In this document: positions 1-7,772 of the stretch, in pieces | How the letters are laid out: every line of letters begins with the position of its first letter | Numbering within the stretch: the stretch's first letter is position 1 | Assembly (NCBI GenBank): GCA_039196965.1 | Contig: JBCCUK010000009.1 | Coordinates: 1-64,000 of the forward strand | DNA: 64,000 nucleotides | DNA from: CALLCD01 sp039196965 | GTDB lineage: Bacteria; Pseudomonadota; Alphaproteobacteria; Caulobacterales; Hyphomonadaceae | Direction of reading: 5' to 3' | Made by a program: the position numbers and the translations under genes | The notes under the pieces: model-generated | Told to the model about the DNA's origin: nothing | Database searches by the model: none | What the model saw: only the letters and a program-made list of their open reading frames with translations

Positions 1-157
1 ATTTCTGCTCAAAAAAGGCGTTGAGCCTCGCTGTTTCGTCGGCGACCGAGGCTGTTTGGGCCTCGCTCTCAGTACTCGTTGACGTCCGTAGATCCGGGAG
101 CGTATCGCAGCCTGCGACCATGATGATTGAGGCGAGCGCTGTCATTAGGGGCTTCAT
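1..157 (-). CDS. Lipoprotein N-terminus, possibly DUF885 family (partial, cut by left edge)
   Basis: The reverse strand opens at ATG 157, preceded immediately by an in-frame TGA and with AAGGA about 9 nt upstream, and stays open to the edge for 52 codons. The start reads MKPLMTALASIIMVAGCDTL, a short signal peptide ending in a V-A-G-C lipobox, so the product should be lipid-anchored outside the inner membrane. The segment just after the linker (ETARLNAFFEQK) resembles the opening of DUF885 proteins, which are often annotated as exported hydrolases; that assignment is inference from a few residues. It is divergent from cckA across about 200 bp. The body of the protein lies outside the window. 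Confidence 0.6.
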   Translation of the reverse strand, partial: MKPLMTALASIIMVAGCDTLPDLRTSTSTESEAQTASVADETARLNAFFEQK

Positions 158-361
158 TCAAACGTATCCTTGCGCGAAACATGAAAATTACGAAAGTCTT
201 AACGGCTTTTTTGGTTTCGTTAACTATCTTCGCAATAGAAGTACATAAGCTCAAATTGTTGAGTCGCGGATCGGCTAAAATCAGCCAAAAACAGTCCGTT
301 ATTTGTATATGTAGAGTACCCGAATCGTACGCAGTAAGGGGCTCGTGGAGATCGTTCGCCT

Positions 362-2977
362 ATGGAACCGTTGGAATTAACCCAAACTGCCAAGCCGCAT
401 GCCGACACGGTAGAGCCAGAGGAGGCCATCGATCCCGGCGCGAGCGACAATCATGTCGACTATATGCAGTTGGCCTTTTGGGGACTGATGCTGGTCGCTG
501 TGGCAGCTGCTTGCGTTGCGGTTGCTTGGCCATCTGCGGGCGGAGCGACGTGGCCCGTGACCATGATCGCTATGGGGGCTTTCGGGCTTGTTGCGATATT
601 GTGGCTGTTGCGCGGGGCGGGCCGTAGCCTTGGACTTTTCCCTGAAAAAGGCCTCGCAGAGGCCACAATCTCCGTCAGTCCGCCGAAATTCGCTTGGATT
701 AATGCGCTCGACGAAGCCGTTTTGATTACAGAGCGCGGCGGTGCTGTTGTCGCGTCCAATGATACCTACCGCGATCTGGCGGCGCTGACCGTTTCCGGCT
801 TGGGCGATGCGAACCGCGCGCCGACCGTCGACAGGCTCTTTGGGGCAAGCCCCGGCCTTGCAGCTCCCATTTTCCGGCTCTCGAAGTCTGCAAAGGCGGG
901 GGAAAAACGCCGCGAAGTGCTCCCAGCGATCACGCTCGGCAGCGAAGGTTTGCCGGCGCAGTTCGAAATTGGCGTATCGCCATTGCCGCGGGATCGGGTG
1001 ATGTGGCGTCTGCGTCGCATTGCCGGTACAGTCGAAGCAACCGGCGCGGCGGATATGAAGGCGCTCTATGTCGAAGACGCCCCCATGGGCTTTTTCGCGT
1101 CCAGGCCCGACGGTACGATTACCTATGCCAATGGCTGGCTTCGCGAAATGATCGGATTACCGGAGTCGGCGACGAATGTGCGCATTGATGACATCATGCG
1201 CCCCGAATTCGTGAAGCTGCTCCGCCGAGAAAAGAAGTCCGGCGCGCCGGGGCGGGCAGATATTCGCATCCGCGCGCGTGACGGTGTTGAAATGCCAGTT
1301 CAGACGCTAACGACATGGTCTGGGCGGGGCGCTGATGCTGCCGGGCGCACCATCGTTATCTCCAATGCGAAAGGACTTCTGGGCAGCGATGACCGGCTGA
1401 CTGCGATGTCCGCAAGCCGTCCGCCAAGACCGGATGGCGATCCCATGTTCGATGACGCGCCCTTTGGCGTTGTCCGGCTGGAGGGAGCTTCTTTGGAAGC
1501 TGCTATTATTCTCGATGCCAATAGGTCGCTTATGGCGCTGACGGATGCTCGAGCAGCACCGGGATCAAAATTCTCAGACCTTTTCGTTGCCAATGAAGGA
1601 CAACAAAAACTGGAAGAATTGCTTCTGGATTCGCTGAACAAGCCGGTCGAGCTGACACTGGCTGGCGATGAGCCGAAAACAGTCAATGTGGTTGTCGCGC
1701 TGGACAATGAGTGCATGCCCTCAGTGGCTTACGTCATCGACCGGACTGAGCAAAAGCAGCTGGAACTGAGCCTTGCACAGGGGCAAAAAATGCAGGCCAT
1801 CGGCAAACTCGCTGGCGGTGTGGCCCACGACTTCAACAATGTCCTGTCTGGCATTATTCTTACCAGTGAAAAGCTGACCATTCGGCATCCTGTGGGCGAT
1901 CCGAGCTATTCTGATCTCAAGATCATTCAGGATTTGTCTCATAGAGCTGCAGAGCTTGTAAAAATGTTGCTGGCTTATGCGCGTAAGCAGACGTTCAAGC
2001 GCGAAATGCTGAATATCACAGACACGCTTTCGGAGTTTTACATTCTTCTCCGCCAATTGGTCGACGAACGTATTGAACTCGATATTAAGCATGGTCGAGA
2101 TCTACCTAAAATCCGCGCCGATAAAAATCAGCTGGAAACGGCAATCATAAATCTTGCCACGAACGCCCGCGACGCGATGTTGAGCGATAATGGCGGCGGT
2201 GGAAAACTCACCATTCGCACAAGCTCGGTGGACGCCAGCCATGCCCACAAGAATGGCTTCGATTTTGTCGATCCCGGGCAGTATTTGCTGATCGAGGTTG
2301 AAGATACGGGCAAAGGCATTCCAGAAGCTGATCAGGTTGAGATTTTCAAACCTTTCTTTACGACGAAGGATGTTGGTCGTGGTACCGGCCTTGGGCTTGC
2401 TACTGTTTATGGCATCGTCAAGCAATCTGGCGGATTCATCTGCCTTAGGAGTGAGGTTGGCGTCGGTACGAGTTTCGACATCTATCTTCCAGCCCTCAGC
2501 GCTGCGGAGATTGCCGCACTCGAAGCTGAGTCTACTGCACCTGCCGATGTGAGAAGCAGTCCGAGGCTAATCGATATGGCGGGGCGCGGCCGCATACTCT
2601 TTGTGGAAGACGAGGAGAGCCTTCGCGGCATTGCTGCTCAACTCTTGCGGACCCGAGGCTATGAGGTGGAAGAGGCTGCCGATGGGGAGGAGGGGCTAGC
2701 TATATTGGAGGCTCAGGCCAACAGTTTCGACCTTGTCATCTCAGATGTTGTAATGCCAGGCATTACTGGACCAGCCCTGATCCAGCAGGCGAGAGACTTG
2801 CTGGGCAATGCTCGTGTGATCTTCATTTCCGGATATGCCGAGCGCGACCTGGCTGAGGCGATAGAAGAAGATCGCGAGATTTCCTTCCTGCCGAAGCCGT
2901 TTACTGTCAGCCAGTTGGCTGAACGGGTAAAACAGGAACTCGGCGCGCGCCAAAGTGACCACGAAGAGGCAGCTTGA
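362..2977 (+). CDS. cckA: Hybrid sensor histidine kinase CckA
   Basis: An 871-residue membrane hybrid kinase. Two hydrophobic segments lie at about 35-57 and 63-85, followed by two PAS-like regions (about 110-220 and 235-335) and another sensory stretch to about 460. The histidine-kinase core has the H box GGVAHDFNN with phospho-acceptor H489, the N box (N601), EDTGKGI and GRGTGLGLA ATP-lid motifs. A C-terminal receiver has acidic E749/D750, phospho-acceptor D795 and K845. In Caulobacter, CckA feeds phosphate through ChpT to CtrA and CpdR and controls the cell cycle; that role is inferred by family. The protein is longer than the roughly 690 residues of the Caulobacter enzyme. GGAG lies 11 nt before the ATG. 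The genomic neighbourhood gives no further clue. Confidence 0.9.
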   Translation: MEPLELTQTAKPHADTVEPEEAIDPGASDNHVDYMQLAFWGLMLVAVAAACVAVAWPSAGGATWPVTMIAMGAFGLVAILWLLRGAGRSLGLFPEKGLAEATISVSPPKFAWINALDEAVLITERGGAVVASNDTYRDLAALTVSGLGDANRAPTVDRLFGASPGLAAPIFRLSKSAKAGEKRREVLPAITLGSEGLPAQFEIGVSPLPRDRVMWRLRRIAGTVEATGAADMKALYVEDAPMGFFASRPDGTITYANGWLREMIGLPESATNVRIDDIMRPEFVKLLRREKKSGAPGRADIRIRARDGVEMPVQTLTTWSGRGADAAGRTIVISNAKGLLGSDDRLTAMSASRPPRPDGDPMFDDAPFGVVRLEGASLEAAIILDANRSLMALTDARAAPGSKFSDLFVANEGQQKLEELLLDSLNKPVELTLAGDEPKTVNVVVALDNECMPSVAYVIDRTEQKQLELSLAQGQKMQAIGKLAGGVAHDFNNVLSGIILTSEKLTIRHPVGDPSYSDLKIIQDLSHRAAELVKMLLAYARKQTFKREMLNITDTLSEFYILLRQLVDERIELDIKHGRDLPKIRADKNQLETAIINLATNARDAMLSDNGGGGKLTIRTSSVDASHAHKNGFDFVDPGQYLLIEVEDTGKGIPEADQVEIFKPFFTTKDVGRGTGLGLATVYGIVKQSGGFICLRSEVGVGTSFDIYLPALSAAEIAALEAESTAPADVRSSPRLIDMAGRGRILFVEDEESLRGIAAQLLRTRGYEVEEAADGEEGLAILEAQANSFDLVISDVVMPGITGPALIQQARDLLGNARVIFISGYAERDLAEAIEEDREISFLPKPFTVSQLAERVKQELGARQSDHEEAA

Positions 2978-3183
2978 TCTCTTACTGAATTTGGAAAGCC
3001 GGAAAAACGGGATGCCAAAACCCTGCTGATGTCTTCTATAAAGACCAGGGGAGAGGGAGGGTTTAATGGGCAATGACCTCTCCCCTTGGCCCTAGTGCAC
3101 ACGTCCCCCTGCGCACTCGTCATACGATAGCAGCGTAAGCTTTAATCTATCATACCCCTTTTTAGGGGGGGTAACGAATTTAA

Positions 3184-3918
3184 TCAGGCGACATGTTCGC
3201 TGATCAACGTGGCCACACGATCCGGGACCTCCGCCAGTACCCAGTGTCCTGTATCTGGTTCAACATGGATCGGGACATCGCGATCAGTTGCAAACTGACG
3301 CGCGATATCAGCGCTGATGAATGGATCGTTTTCTCCGAATATCACCAAACCCTTTTCCGGCAGCTTGTCCAAGTCTGCTGCCCATTCATAGGCAGCCGTT
3401 TTGGCAGATCTGTAGAGTGAGAGGATTGATTTCTTCATTAGGGCGTTCCAATGGCTTGCCTCTGTTGCTGCAAGGTCTTTTGGCACACCCGCTTGGATAA
3501 GGCCCTTGCGCAGCAGTTTGGGGCTCGAAAGTGCCATCAAAGCTTCGCCGACAATCGGTGTTTGCCATCGCTTGGCGGTTTTGTGCCACACATAACCTGG
3601 CTGTATGACCGCATCGATTGCTGTCCAGCTGCGTACAAGGCCCGGTCTTAGACTCGCCGCGCGCAATACGAGAAGCGCACCCCAGTCATGGCCGACAAGA
3701 TCAACCGGGCCGCCATTTTTTGAAGTGGCATCCTCAATAAAGTCGATGATCCATGCGGCATAGCCGTCTTTTGTTGGCTGAAACCCTGATGGCCAGGGGC
3801 TGCCGAAACCAGGTAGATCGGGCGTCAGATAATTGTCTTCGGTGAATTGCGGCGACTGTATCAGCGGCACCCAGAGTGCTGACGTATCCGGTACACCGTG
3901 GACAAATATTATCGTCAT
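3184..3918 (-). CDS. Alpha/beta-hydrolase with Asp nucleophile (epoxide hydrolase/dehalogenase-like)
   Basis: A 244-residue cytosolic alpha/beta-hydrolase with no signal peptide. The oxyanion-hole motif HGVPD is at 7-11. The nucleophile elbow reads GHDWGA with D78, an aspartate rather than serine, as in epoxide hydrolases and haloalkane dehalogenases. The other triad members are probably D198 (in GENDPF) and H225 (in TGHW). The substrate cannot be read from sequence. It is monocistronic, convergent with nothing and divergent from the operon starting at 4005. It is slightly shorter than the usual 280-300 residues because the N-terminal segment before HG is minimal. ATG 3918 is the only plausible start. 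Confidence 0.8.
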   Translation of the reverse strand: MTIIFVHGVPDTSALWVPLIQSPQFTEDNYLTPDLPGFGSPWPSGFQPTKDGYAAWIIDFIEDATSKNGGPVDLVGHDWGALLVLRAASLRPGLVRSWTAIDAVIQPGYVWHKTAKRWQTPIVGEALMALSSPKLLRKGLIQAGVPKDLAATEASHWNALMKKSILSLYRSAKTAAYEWAADLDKLPEKGLVIFGENDPFISADIARQFATDRDVPIHVEPDTGHWVLAEVPDRVATLISEHVA

Positions 3919-4004
3919 CGACTGACCTTACGTTGCGAAAAGGCTTCCCTAAATACGAAATTCCAGCCAAATAAGCAGCTGGAATAAGCCAAGGGAGATC
4001 TACG

Positions 4005-4997
4005 GTGAAGACGCGTATAACGGAAATGTTCGGTATTAAGCACCCCATTATTCAGGGCGGTATGCACTATGTGGGATTTGCCGAGATGGCTGCGGCTGTA
4101 TCGAATGCCGGTGGTCTCGGCATCATCACTGGACTGACCCAGAAGACACCTGAAGATCTCGCCAACGAGATTGCGCGCTGTAAGGACATGACGGACAAGC
4201 CTATTGGTGTGAACCTCACCTTTCTGCCAGTGATCAATGCGCCCGATTATCCAGGCTACGTTAAAGCGATCATCGAAGGCGGCATCAAAGTCGTTGAAAC
4301 AGCGGGTCGGAACCCCCAACAGGTTCTACCGCATCTGAAGGATGCCGGGATCAAGGTCATTCACAAATGTACCTCTGTCCGTCACTCACTGAAGGCTCAG
4401 GATATTGGCTGTGATGCCGTGTCTGTGGACGGCTTTGAGTGTGGGGGCCATCCGGGTGAGGATGATGTTCCCAACATGATCCTCCTGCCAAGGGCAGCAG
4501 ATGAACTGGATATTCCGTTCGTTTCTTCCGGCGGGCAGGCCGATGGCCGCTCTCTCGTTGCGTCGCTCGCCATGGGTGCGGACGGCATGAACATGGGCAC
4601 GCGCTTTATCGCAACGAAGGAAGCGCCCGTCCACGAAAACGTCAAACAGGCAATCGTGGCGGCATCAGAACTAGACACTCGTCTTGTCATGCGCCCATTG
4701 CGCAATACCGAGCGCGTTCTGAAAAACGATGCTGTTGACCGTCTTCTAGAGAAGGAAAAAGCTCTGGGGGCAGATCTCAAGTTTGAAGACATTATAGAAG
4801 AGGTTGCAGGCGTTTATCCCCGCATCATGACAGAAGGCGAGATGGACGCGGGGGCATGGTCGTGCGGCATGGTCGCCGGTTTGATCCACGACATACCGAC
4901 CTGTCAGGAGTTGATCGATCGAATTATGTCCGAAGCGGAAGGCATCATTCGCCAACGTCTTGAAGGGTTCGTGTCCGGCGGTCTGGTGGCTGCCTGA
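4005..4997 (+). CDS. Nitronate monooxygenase / 2-nitropropane dioxygenase-like flavoprotein
   Basis: A 330-residue TIM-barrel FMN protein of the NPD/FabK-like family. Visible family features are the N-terminal GIKHPIIQGGM, the glycine-rich GGLGIITG, GVNLTFLP, the ECGGHPGEDD segment bearing the usual active-site histidine, and the FMN-phosphate region SSGGQADGRS...GADGMNMGTRF. Members oxidise nitronates or reduce enoyl groups, and the substrate here is unknown. Translation probably begins at GTG 4005, with GGGAG 8 nt upstream. It is the first gene of a three-gene run with a DUF1330 protein and an HCCA-isomerase-like protein. Together these suggest a small aromatic- or fatty-acid-related catabolic operon (inference). 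Confidence 0.85.
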   Translation: MKTRITEMFGIKHPIIQGGMHYVGFAEMAAAVSNAGGLGIITGLTQKTPEDLANEIARCKDMTDKPIGVNLTFLPVINAPDYPGYVKAIIEGGIKVVETAGRNPQQVLPHLKDAGIKVIHKCTSVRHSLKAQDIGCDAVSVDGFECGGHPGEDDVPNMILLPRAADELDIPFVSSGGQADGRSLVASLAMGADGMNMGTRFIATKEAPVHENVKQAIVAASELDTRLVMRPLRNTERVLKNDAVDRLLEKEKALGADLKFEDIIEEVAGVYPRIMTEGEMDAGAWSCGMVAGLIHDIPTCQELIDRIMSEAEGIIRQRLEGFVSGGLVAA

Positions 4998-5010
4998 TAC
5001 GGCACTTGCC

Positions 5011-5334
5011 ATGGCGGTTTATATCATCGCGCAGATCACGATTGAGGATCGTAAGACATATAACAAATACGATGATGGCTTCTTCGCTGTTTGGCAGAAG
5101 TATGAGGGAGAGGTGCTCAGCGTTGATGAGGTGCCGACGGTCCTCGAAGGGGATTGGACCGCCACGCGCTCTGTTCTGTTGAAGTTTCCATCTCGGGAAG
5201 CTGCCATGGCCTGGGCAACGTCGCCGGAATACCAAGAGATTGCAAAGCATCGACTTGCTGGCGGCGTTACCCATTCAATTATGGTTGAAGGGTTTGATGG
5301 AGCGATCGTTGGTAAGCCGGATCTGGACACATGA
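5011..5334 (+). CDS. DUF1330 family protein
   Basis: A 107-residue protein read from ATG 5011, giving MAVYIIAQITIEDRKTYNKY, the typical opening of DUF1330 (dimeric alpha/beta-barrel, antibiotic-monooxygenase-like fold). The body carries the family's FPSREAAMAW and SPEYQEIAKHR features. The frame is open 17 codons further upstream, but that part overlaps the preceding gene and lacks family resemblance. The stop overlaps the next start (ATGA at 5331-5334), so translation is coupled with the HCCA-isomerase gene. No catalytic role is established for the family. Confidence 0.85.
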   Translation: MAVYIIAQITIEDRKTYNKYDDGFFAVWQKYEGEVLSVDEVPTVLEGDWTATRSVLLKFPSREAAMAWATSPEYQEIAKHRLAGGVTHSIMVEGFDGAIVGKPDLDT

Positions 5335-5957
5335 GTTCCATGACGAAGCCTGCAATTGAATTCTACTTCGATTGTTCCAGCCCCTGGACTTATCTCGCAT
5401 TTCATAGTGTCCAGCCTCTTGCGAAGAGGCTGGGTGCCGAGATTATTTGGAAACCCATCCTGGTGGGCGGCGTTTTCAATGCTGTGAATCCCTCAGTTTA
5501 TGAAGCGAGAAAGACACCGGTGAAGGCCAAAGCACGCTATCATGCAAAGGATTTGCAGGACTGGGCAAAGTTGACCGGTCTCAGCATCAAGATGCCACCA
5601 TCGGTGTTTCCTGTGAACAGCGTGAAAGTGATGAGGGCCTGTATCGTTCTTGATAAGGATGGTCGGCTTACCGATTTCGCAGAAGCGGCGTTCGAGACTT
5701 ACTGGGGTCAGGACAAAGATATCTCTACAGAGACAGTCATTCGTGAACTGTGTCAGCGCACGGATGTTGATCCAGAGTATTTGCTGGAGGCGATACAAGC
5801 CCAGCCTGTAAAGGATCAGCTGCGCTTGAATACAGAAGAGCTGATATCCCGCGGTGGATTCGGCTCCCCAACTATGTTCGTTGGTGACGACATGTTCTTC
5901 GGTAATGATCGGCTGCCACTTGTAGAAGTCGCGCTGCAGCAACTCAGAGCAGCCTGA
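5331..5957 (+). CDS. 2-hydroxychromene-2-carboxylate isomerase-like protein (DsbA/GST-kappa fold)
   Basis: A 208-residue thioredoxin-fold protein. The start FYFDCSSPWTYLAF carries the Ser/Cys active-site region of HCCA isomerases and GST-kappa enzymes. Further features are the IIWKPILVGGVF strand, the cis-Pro region near FPVNSVKVMR, the helical insert with EAAFETYWGQDKDIS, and the C-terminal GGFGSPTMFVGDDMFFGNDRL typical of the family. HCCA isomerase acts with glutathione in naphthalene breakdown, but many members have other roles, so the substrate is uncertain. It is coupled by a 4-bp overlap to the DUF1330 gene and ends the operon begun by the nitronate monooxygenase-like gene. Confidence 0.85.
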   Translation: MSSMTKPAIEFYFDCSSPWTYLAFHSVQPLAKRLGAEIIWKPILVGGVFNAVNPSVYEARKTPVKAKARYHAKDLQDWAKLTGLSIKMPPSVFPVNSVKVMRACIVLDKDGRLTDFAEAAFETYWGQDKDISTETVIRELCQRTDVDPEYLLEAIQAQPVKDQLRLNTEELISRGGFGSPTMFVGDDMFFGNDRLPLVEVALQQLRAA

Positions 5958-5969
5958 AAAACGGGGCTT

Positions 5970-6416
5970 TCAATCGCCATCCAGACGAACCCGTCCTCGC
6001 TGTGTTTTCGTGTGACTGCGCCGCTTTTTTGCGTCGAGGCGTTTCTGGGTGATGGCGCGGCCCGGCCGGGTCGCGATGCGCGGCTTTGGCGGATGAAGCG
6101 CTCGCTCGATCATCTCAGCCAGCCTTCTCCGCGCAGCTTCCCGGTTAAGTGACTGGCTTCTATGGGATTTTGCTTGGAGTACGATATCGCCTTCAGACGT
6201 CAAACGAGCGGCCCATAGACGCCTGAATCTCTCTTTTACTGGTCGGGGCAGGCTCGAATTGTCCAGATTCCACCGTAACTGTACTGCTGTGGAGACTTTA
6301 TTCACATTCTGGCCACCCGGGCCTGATGCCCTAATGAACCGTTCAGAAAGTTCCCAGGGCTGTATGACTATTTCCGGAGATATAGTTATTGCTCTGTTTT
6401 CATTTGACTTATTCAT
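5970..6416 (-). CDS. arfB: Alternative ribosome-rescue peptidyl-tRNA hydrolase ArfB
   Basis: A 148-residue class-I release-factor-like hydrolase. The catalytic GGQ motif sits at 34-36 within SGPGGQNVNKVST. A basic C-terminal tail (about 110-148, with many K/R) is the part that enters the mRNA channel of stalled ribosomes. Length and layout match ArfB (YaeJ) and not a full release factor, because the codon-recognition domains are absent. It frees peptides from non-stop ribosomes independently of tmRNA. An ssrA gene is also present in this window at about 28.2-28.6 kb, so the organism carries both rescue routes. No clear ribosome-binding site precedes ATG 6416. Confidence 0.92.
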   Translation of the reverse strand: MNKSNENRAITISPEIVIQPWELSERFIRASGPGGQNVNKVSTAVQLRWNLDNSSLPRPVKERFRRLWAARLTSEGDIVLQAKSHRSQSLNREAARRRLAEMIERALHPPKPRIATRPGRAITQKRLDAKKRRSHTKTQRGRVRLDGD

Positions 6417-6531
6417 GGAATAAACCGTTCAGTTAGAATTCAGGCAGGCCGACCTATATTTACTCTAAGGGTGACGACAAGATCACTGGTGCGCGATTCA
6501 TTGTGCACCGCCCTACAGAAAGGAGAAGGCC

Positions 6532-7326
6532 ATGGCCATTCTCAAACATGTACTACGATTGTCTGCAGCGCTGCCTCTTCTTGCATATGGTTATGCCTTG
6601 CCTGCAGCGGCGCAGAAACTTCAGAATCCGGGCAAGAACTTTGTTGATGAACGGAGCTTCAATGATCGGGGTGGACGAGGAAATCGTGGCTCCCGTGGAA
6701 ATCGCGGCAATCGGGGAGGAGGGCAGGTTCGCAACTTGCGGGCCGATGAGCGCATTTTGCAGGGTGGCGGGCAATTCACTCAGGTGCACCATCGTGGACG
6801 CCGCGGGAATTTTCGCGGTGGGCGGCGCGGCAACTTCCGTGGAGGACGCGGCTTTAACCGAGGTTTTGATCGCGGCTTCAATCGAGGTTTCAGACGTGGC
6901 CGCAGGCAGGGCTTTAACCGTGGTTTCAATCGGGGTTTGAACCGAGGCTTCAATCGAGGCTTCCGCCCCGGTTTCAGACGTGGCTTTAATCGTGGCTTCT
7001 ACCCGGGCTTCCGCTCAAACGGATTTTTCGTGAACAGGTTCTACGGGTTCCGTCCTTATCAAGGTTTCAATGGATATTACGGCCAGAGGTTTAGCCCTAT
7101 TGTTGGTTTCAATTACGCGCCAGCCTATGCGATTGGCGGTTTTTACACCATCGGCGCGAACACTATCATCATCAACGACTTTGGAGGCTATGGCCTTTAC
7201 GCACCACCGGCTGGCTATCATTGGGTTTGTGACAAGGGGGCGAATGATGCGATCCTCGCATCGGTCGCCACCGGAGCCATTATCGGACTAGCTGTTGGGG
7301 TTCTTGCGGATAATGGAGCCTATTAG
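6532..7326 (+). CDS. Secreted RcnB-like protein with RG-rich and GFNRGF repeat region
   Basis: A 264-residue exported protein. A signal peptide at 1-27 ends in AAA. Residues 44-64 are RG/NRG rich. Residues about 89-160 form a low-complexity repeat of GFNRGF/NFRGG units with very many Arg, Gly, Phe and Asn. The C-terminal part (about 195-259, ending in APPAGYHWVCDKGANDAILASVATGAIIGLAVG) matches the RcnB-type domain found in periplasmic nickel/cobalt-homeostasis proteins and in many uncharacterised alphaproteobacterial proteins. Function is not known; the repeat could bind polyanions or drive assembly (inference). AAAGGAGAAGG precedes ATG 6532 and a good terminator follows at 7369-7405. It is monocistronic. 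Confidence 0.75.
   Translation: MAILKHVLRLSAALPLLAYGYALPAAAQKLQNPGKNFVDERSFNDRGGRGNRGSRGNRGNRGGGQVRNLRADERILQGGGQFTQVHHRGRRGNFRGGRRGNFRGGRGFNRGFDRGFNRGFRRGRRQGFNRGFNRGLNRGFNRGFRPGFRRGFNRGFYPGFRSNGFFVNRFYGFRPYQGFNGYYGQRFSPIVGFNYAPAYAIGGFYTIGANTIIINDFGGYGLYAPPAGYHWVCDKGANDAILASVATGAIIGLAVGVLADNGAY
6840..7017 (+). repeat. In-frame GFNRGF-coding repeat tract
   Basis: Degenerate tandem units of 12-18 nt built on ggcttcaatcgaggtttc-like sequence encode GFNRGF, GFDRGF, GLNRGF and GFRPGF inside the RcnB-like gene. The period stays a multiple of three, so copy number can change without breaking the frame. Confidence 0.8.
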
Positions 7327-7368
7327 GTAGGACCAGCATCTGTTTTAGTAGAGTGTGGTAGAGTTGGA

Positions 7369-7405
7369 GAGCGCGGCGATTGCCGCGCTCCTTTCATTTT
7401 TCAGA
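7369..7405 (+). terminator. Rho-independent terminator after the RcnB-like gene
   Basis: A perfect 9-bp stem GAGCGCGGC / GCCGCGCTC with a GATT loop (7369-7390) is followed by CTTTCATTTTT. It lies 43 bp after the stop at 7326. Confidence 0.8.
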
Positions 7406-7467
7406 GATTTTAGCTTTCCTTCAAGCTTCTGACGCCTACTATGATCTTATCGCACGCGAGTCGCGCG

Positions 7468-7581
7468 ATGTGTTTGAAGCAACTGAAAGGAGGTGATCCA
7501 ATGTCGAGTGAGAAACCAGGTGAGGCCATTGGGTCCGTATTCGAAGGTTTTCATGTGGAGCAGCCTCTGCTGAGCACCTGA
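7468..7581 (+). CDS. Candidate micro-ORF with a 17-nt anti-SD-complementary ribosome-binding site
   Basis: A strong site GAAAGGAGGTGATCCAA at 7485-7501 precedes ATG 7501, with 7 nt between GGAGG and ATG. As I recall the conserved 16S 3' end (TTGGATCACCTCCTTTC), all 17 nt are complementary. The ORF from 7501 encodes 26 residues, MSSEKPGEAIGSVFEGFHVE followed by QPLLST, then tandem TGA TGA. An in-frame ATG at 7468 would extend the product by MCLKQLKGGDP, so the site itself would be translated as KGGDP. The unit is closed by a small hairpin and a terminator. I do not recognise the peptide; it may be a small protein, a leader peptide, or an RNA whose function is the SD-like sequence. Confidence 0.4.
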   Translation: MCLKQLKGGDPMSSEKPGEAIGSVFEGFHVEQPLLST

Positions 7582-7620
7582 TGAGATACGAAGGGTTCTG
7601 AGATGAACCTGGGATTCACT

Positions 7621-7636
7621 GAGCTTTACCAAGCTC
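7621..7636 (+). other. Perfect hairpin preceding the terminator
   Basis: GAGCTT-TACC-AAGCTC is a 6-bp perfect stem with a 4-nt loop, only 5 nt before the next stem. With the terminator it makes a two-stem 3' end, a layout common in small RNAs. It lies 40 bp after the micro-ORF stop. Confidence 0.5.
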
Positions 7637-7641
7637 ACGGA

Positions 7642-7667
7642 GGCCGCCCGAAGAGGGCGGCCTTTTT
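7642..7667 (+). terminator. Strong rho-independent terminator
   Basis: A perfect 8-bp GC stem GGCCGCCC / GGGCGGCC with a GAAGA loop is followed directly by TTTTT. It ends the short transcription unit that starts near 7.47 kb and isolates it from the secreted-protein gene at 7773. Confidence 0.9.
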
Positions 7668-7772
7668 GATTCCATGTTGAAGTCTCATCGCTGCGCGCGT
7701 TTCCGTGAACCTGATTGAATTGAAGCGTGACCGGTGCGGATCCATGTCCTCTTCAGCAAAGAGGACGTTGTT

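Noticed and set aside
200..226. CtrA box upstream of cckA
   Set aside because: Two TTAAC elements occur but 17 bp separate the TTAA cores instead of 7, so the known consensus is not met.
6840..7017. CRISPR-like repeat array
   Set aside because: Units are 12-18 nt, in frame and without spacers; they encode GFNRGF repeats of a protein.
7485..7501. Fragment of a 16S rRNA gene in antisense orientation
   Set aside because: The match is limited to 17 nt at the expected distance from an ATG; no further rRNA similarity follows on either side. A long ribosome-binding site explains it better.
7604..7681. Second micro-ORF opening MNLGFTELYQAHGG
   Set aside because: It runs through the perfect terminator stem and U tract, so the transcript would end before the ORF does.
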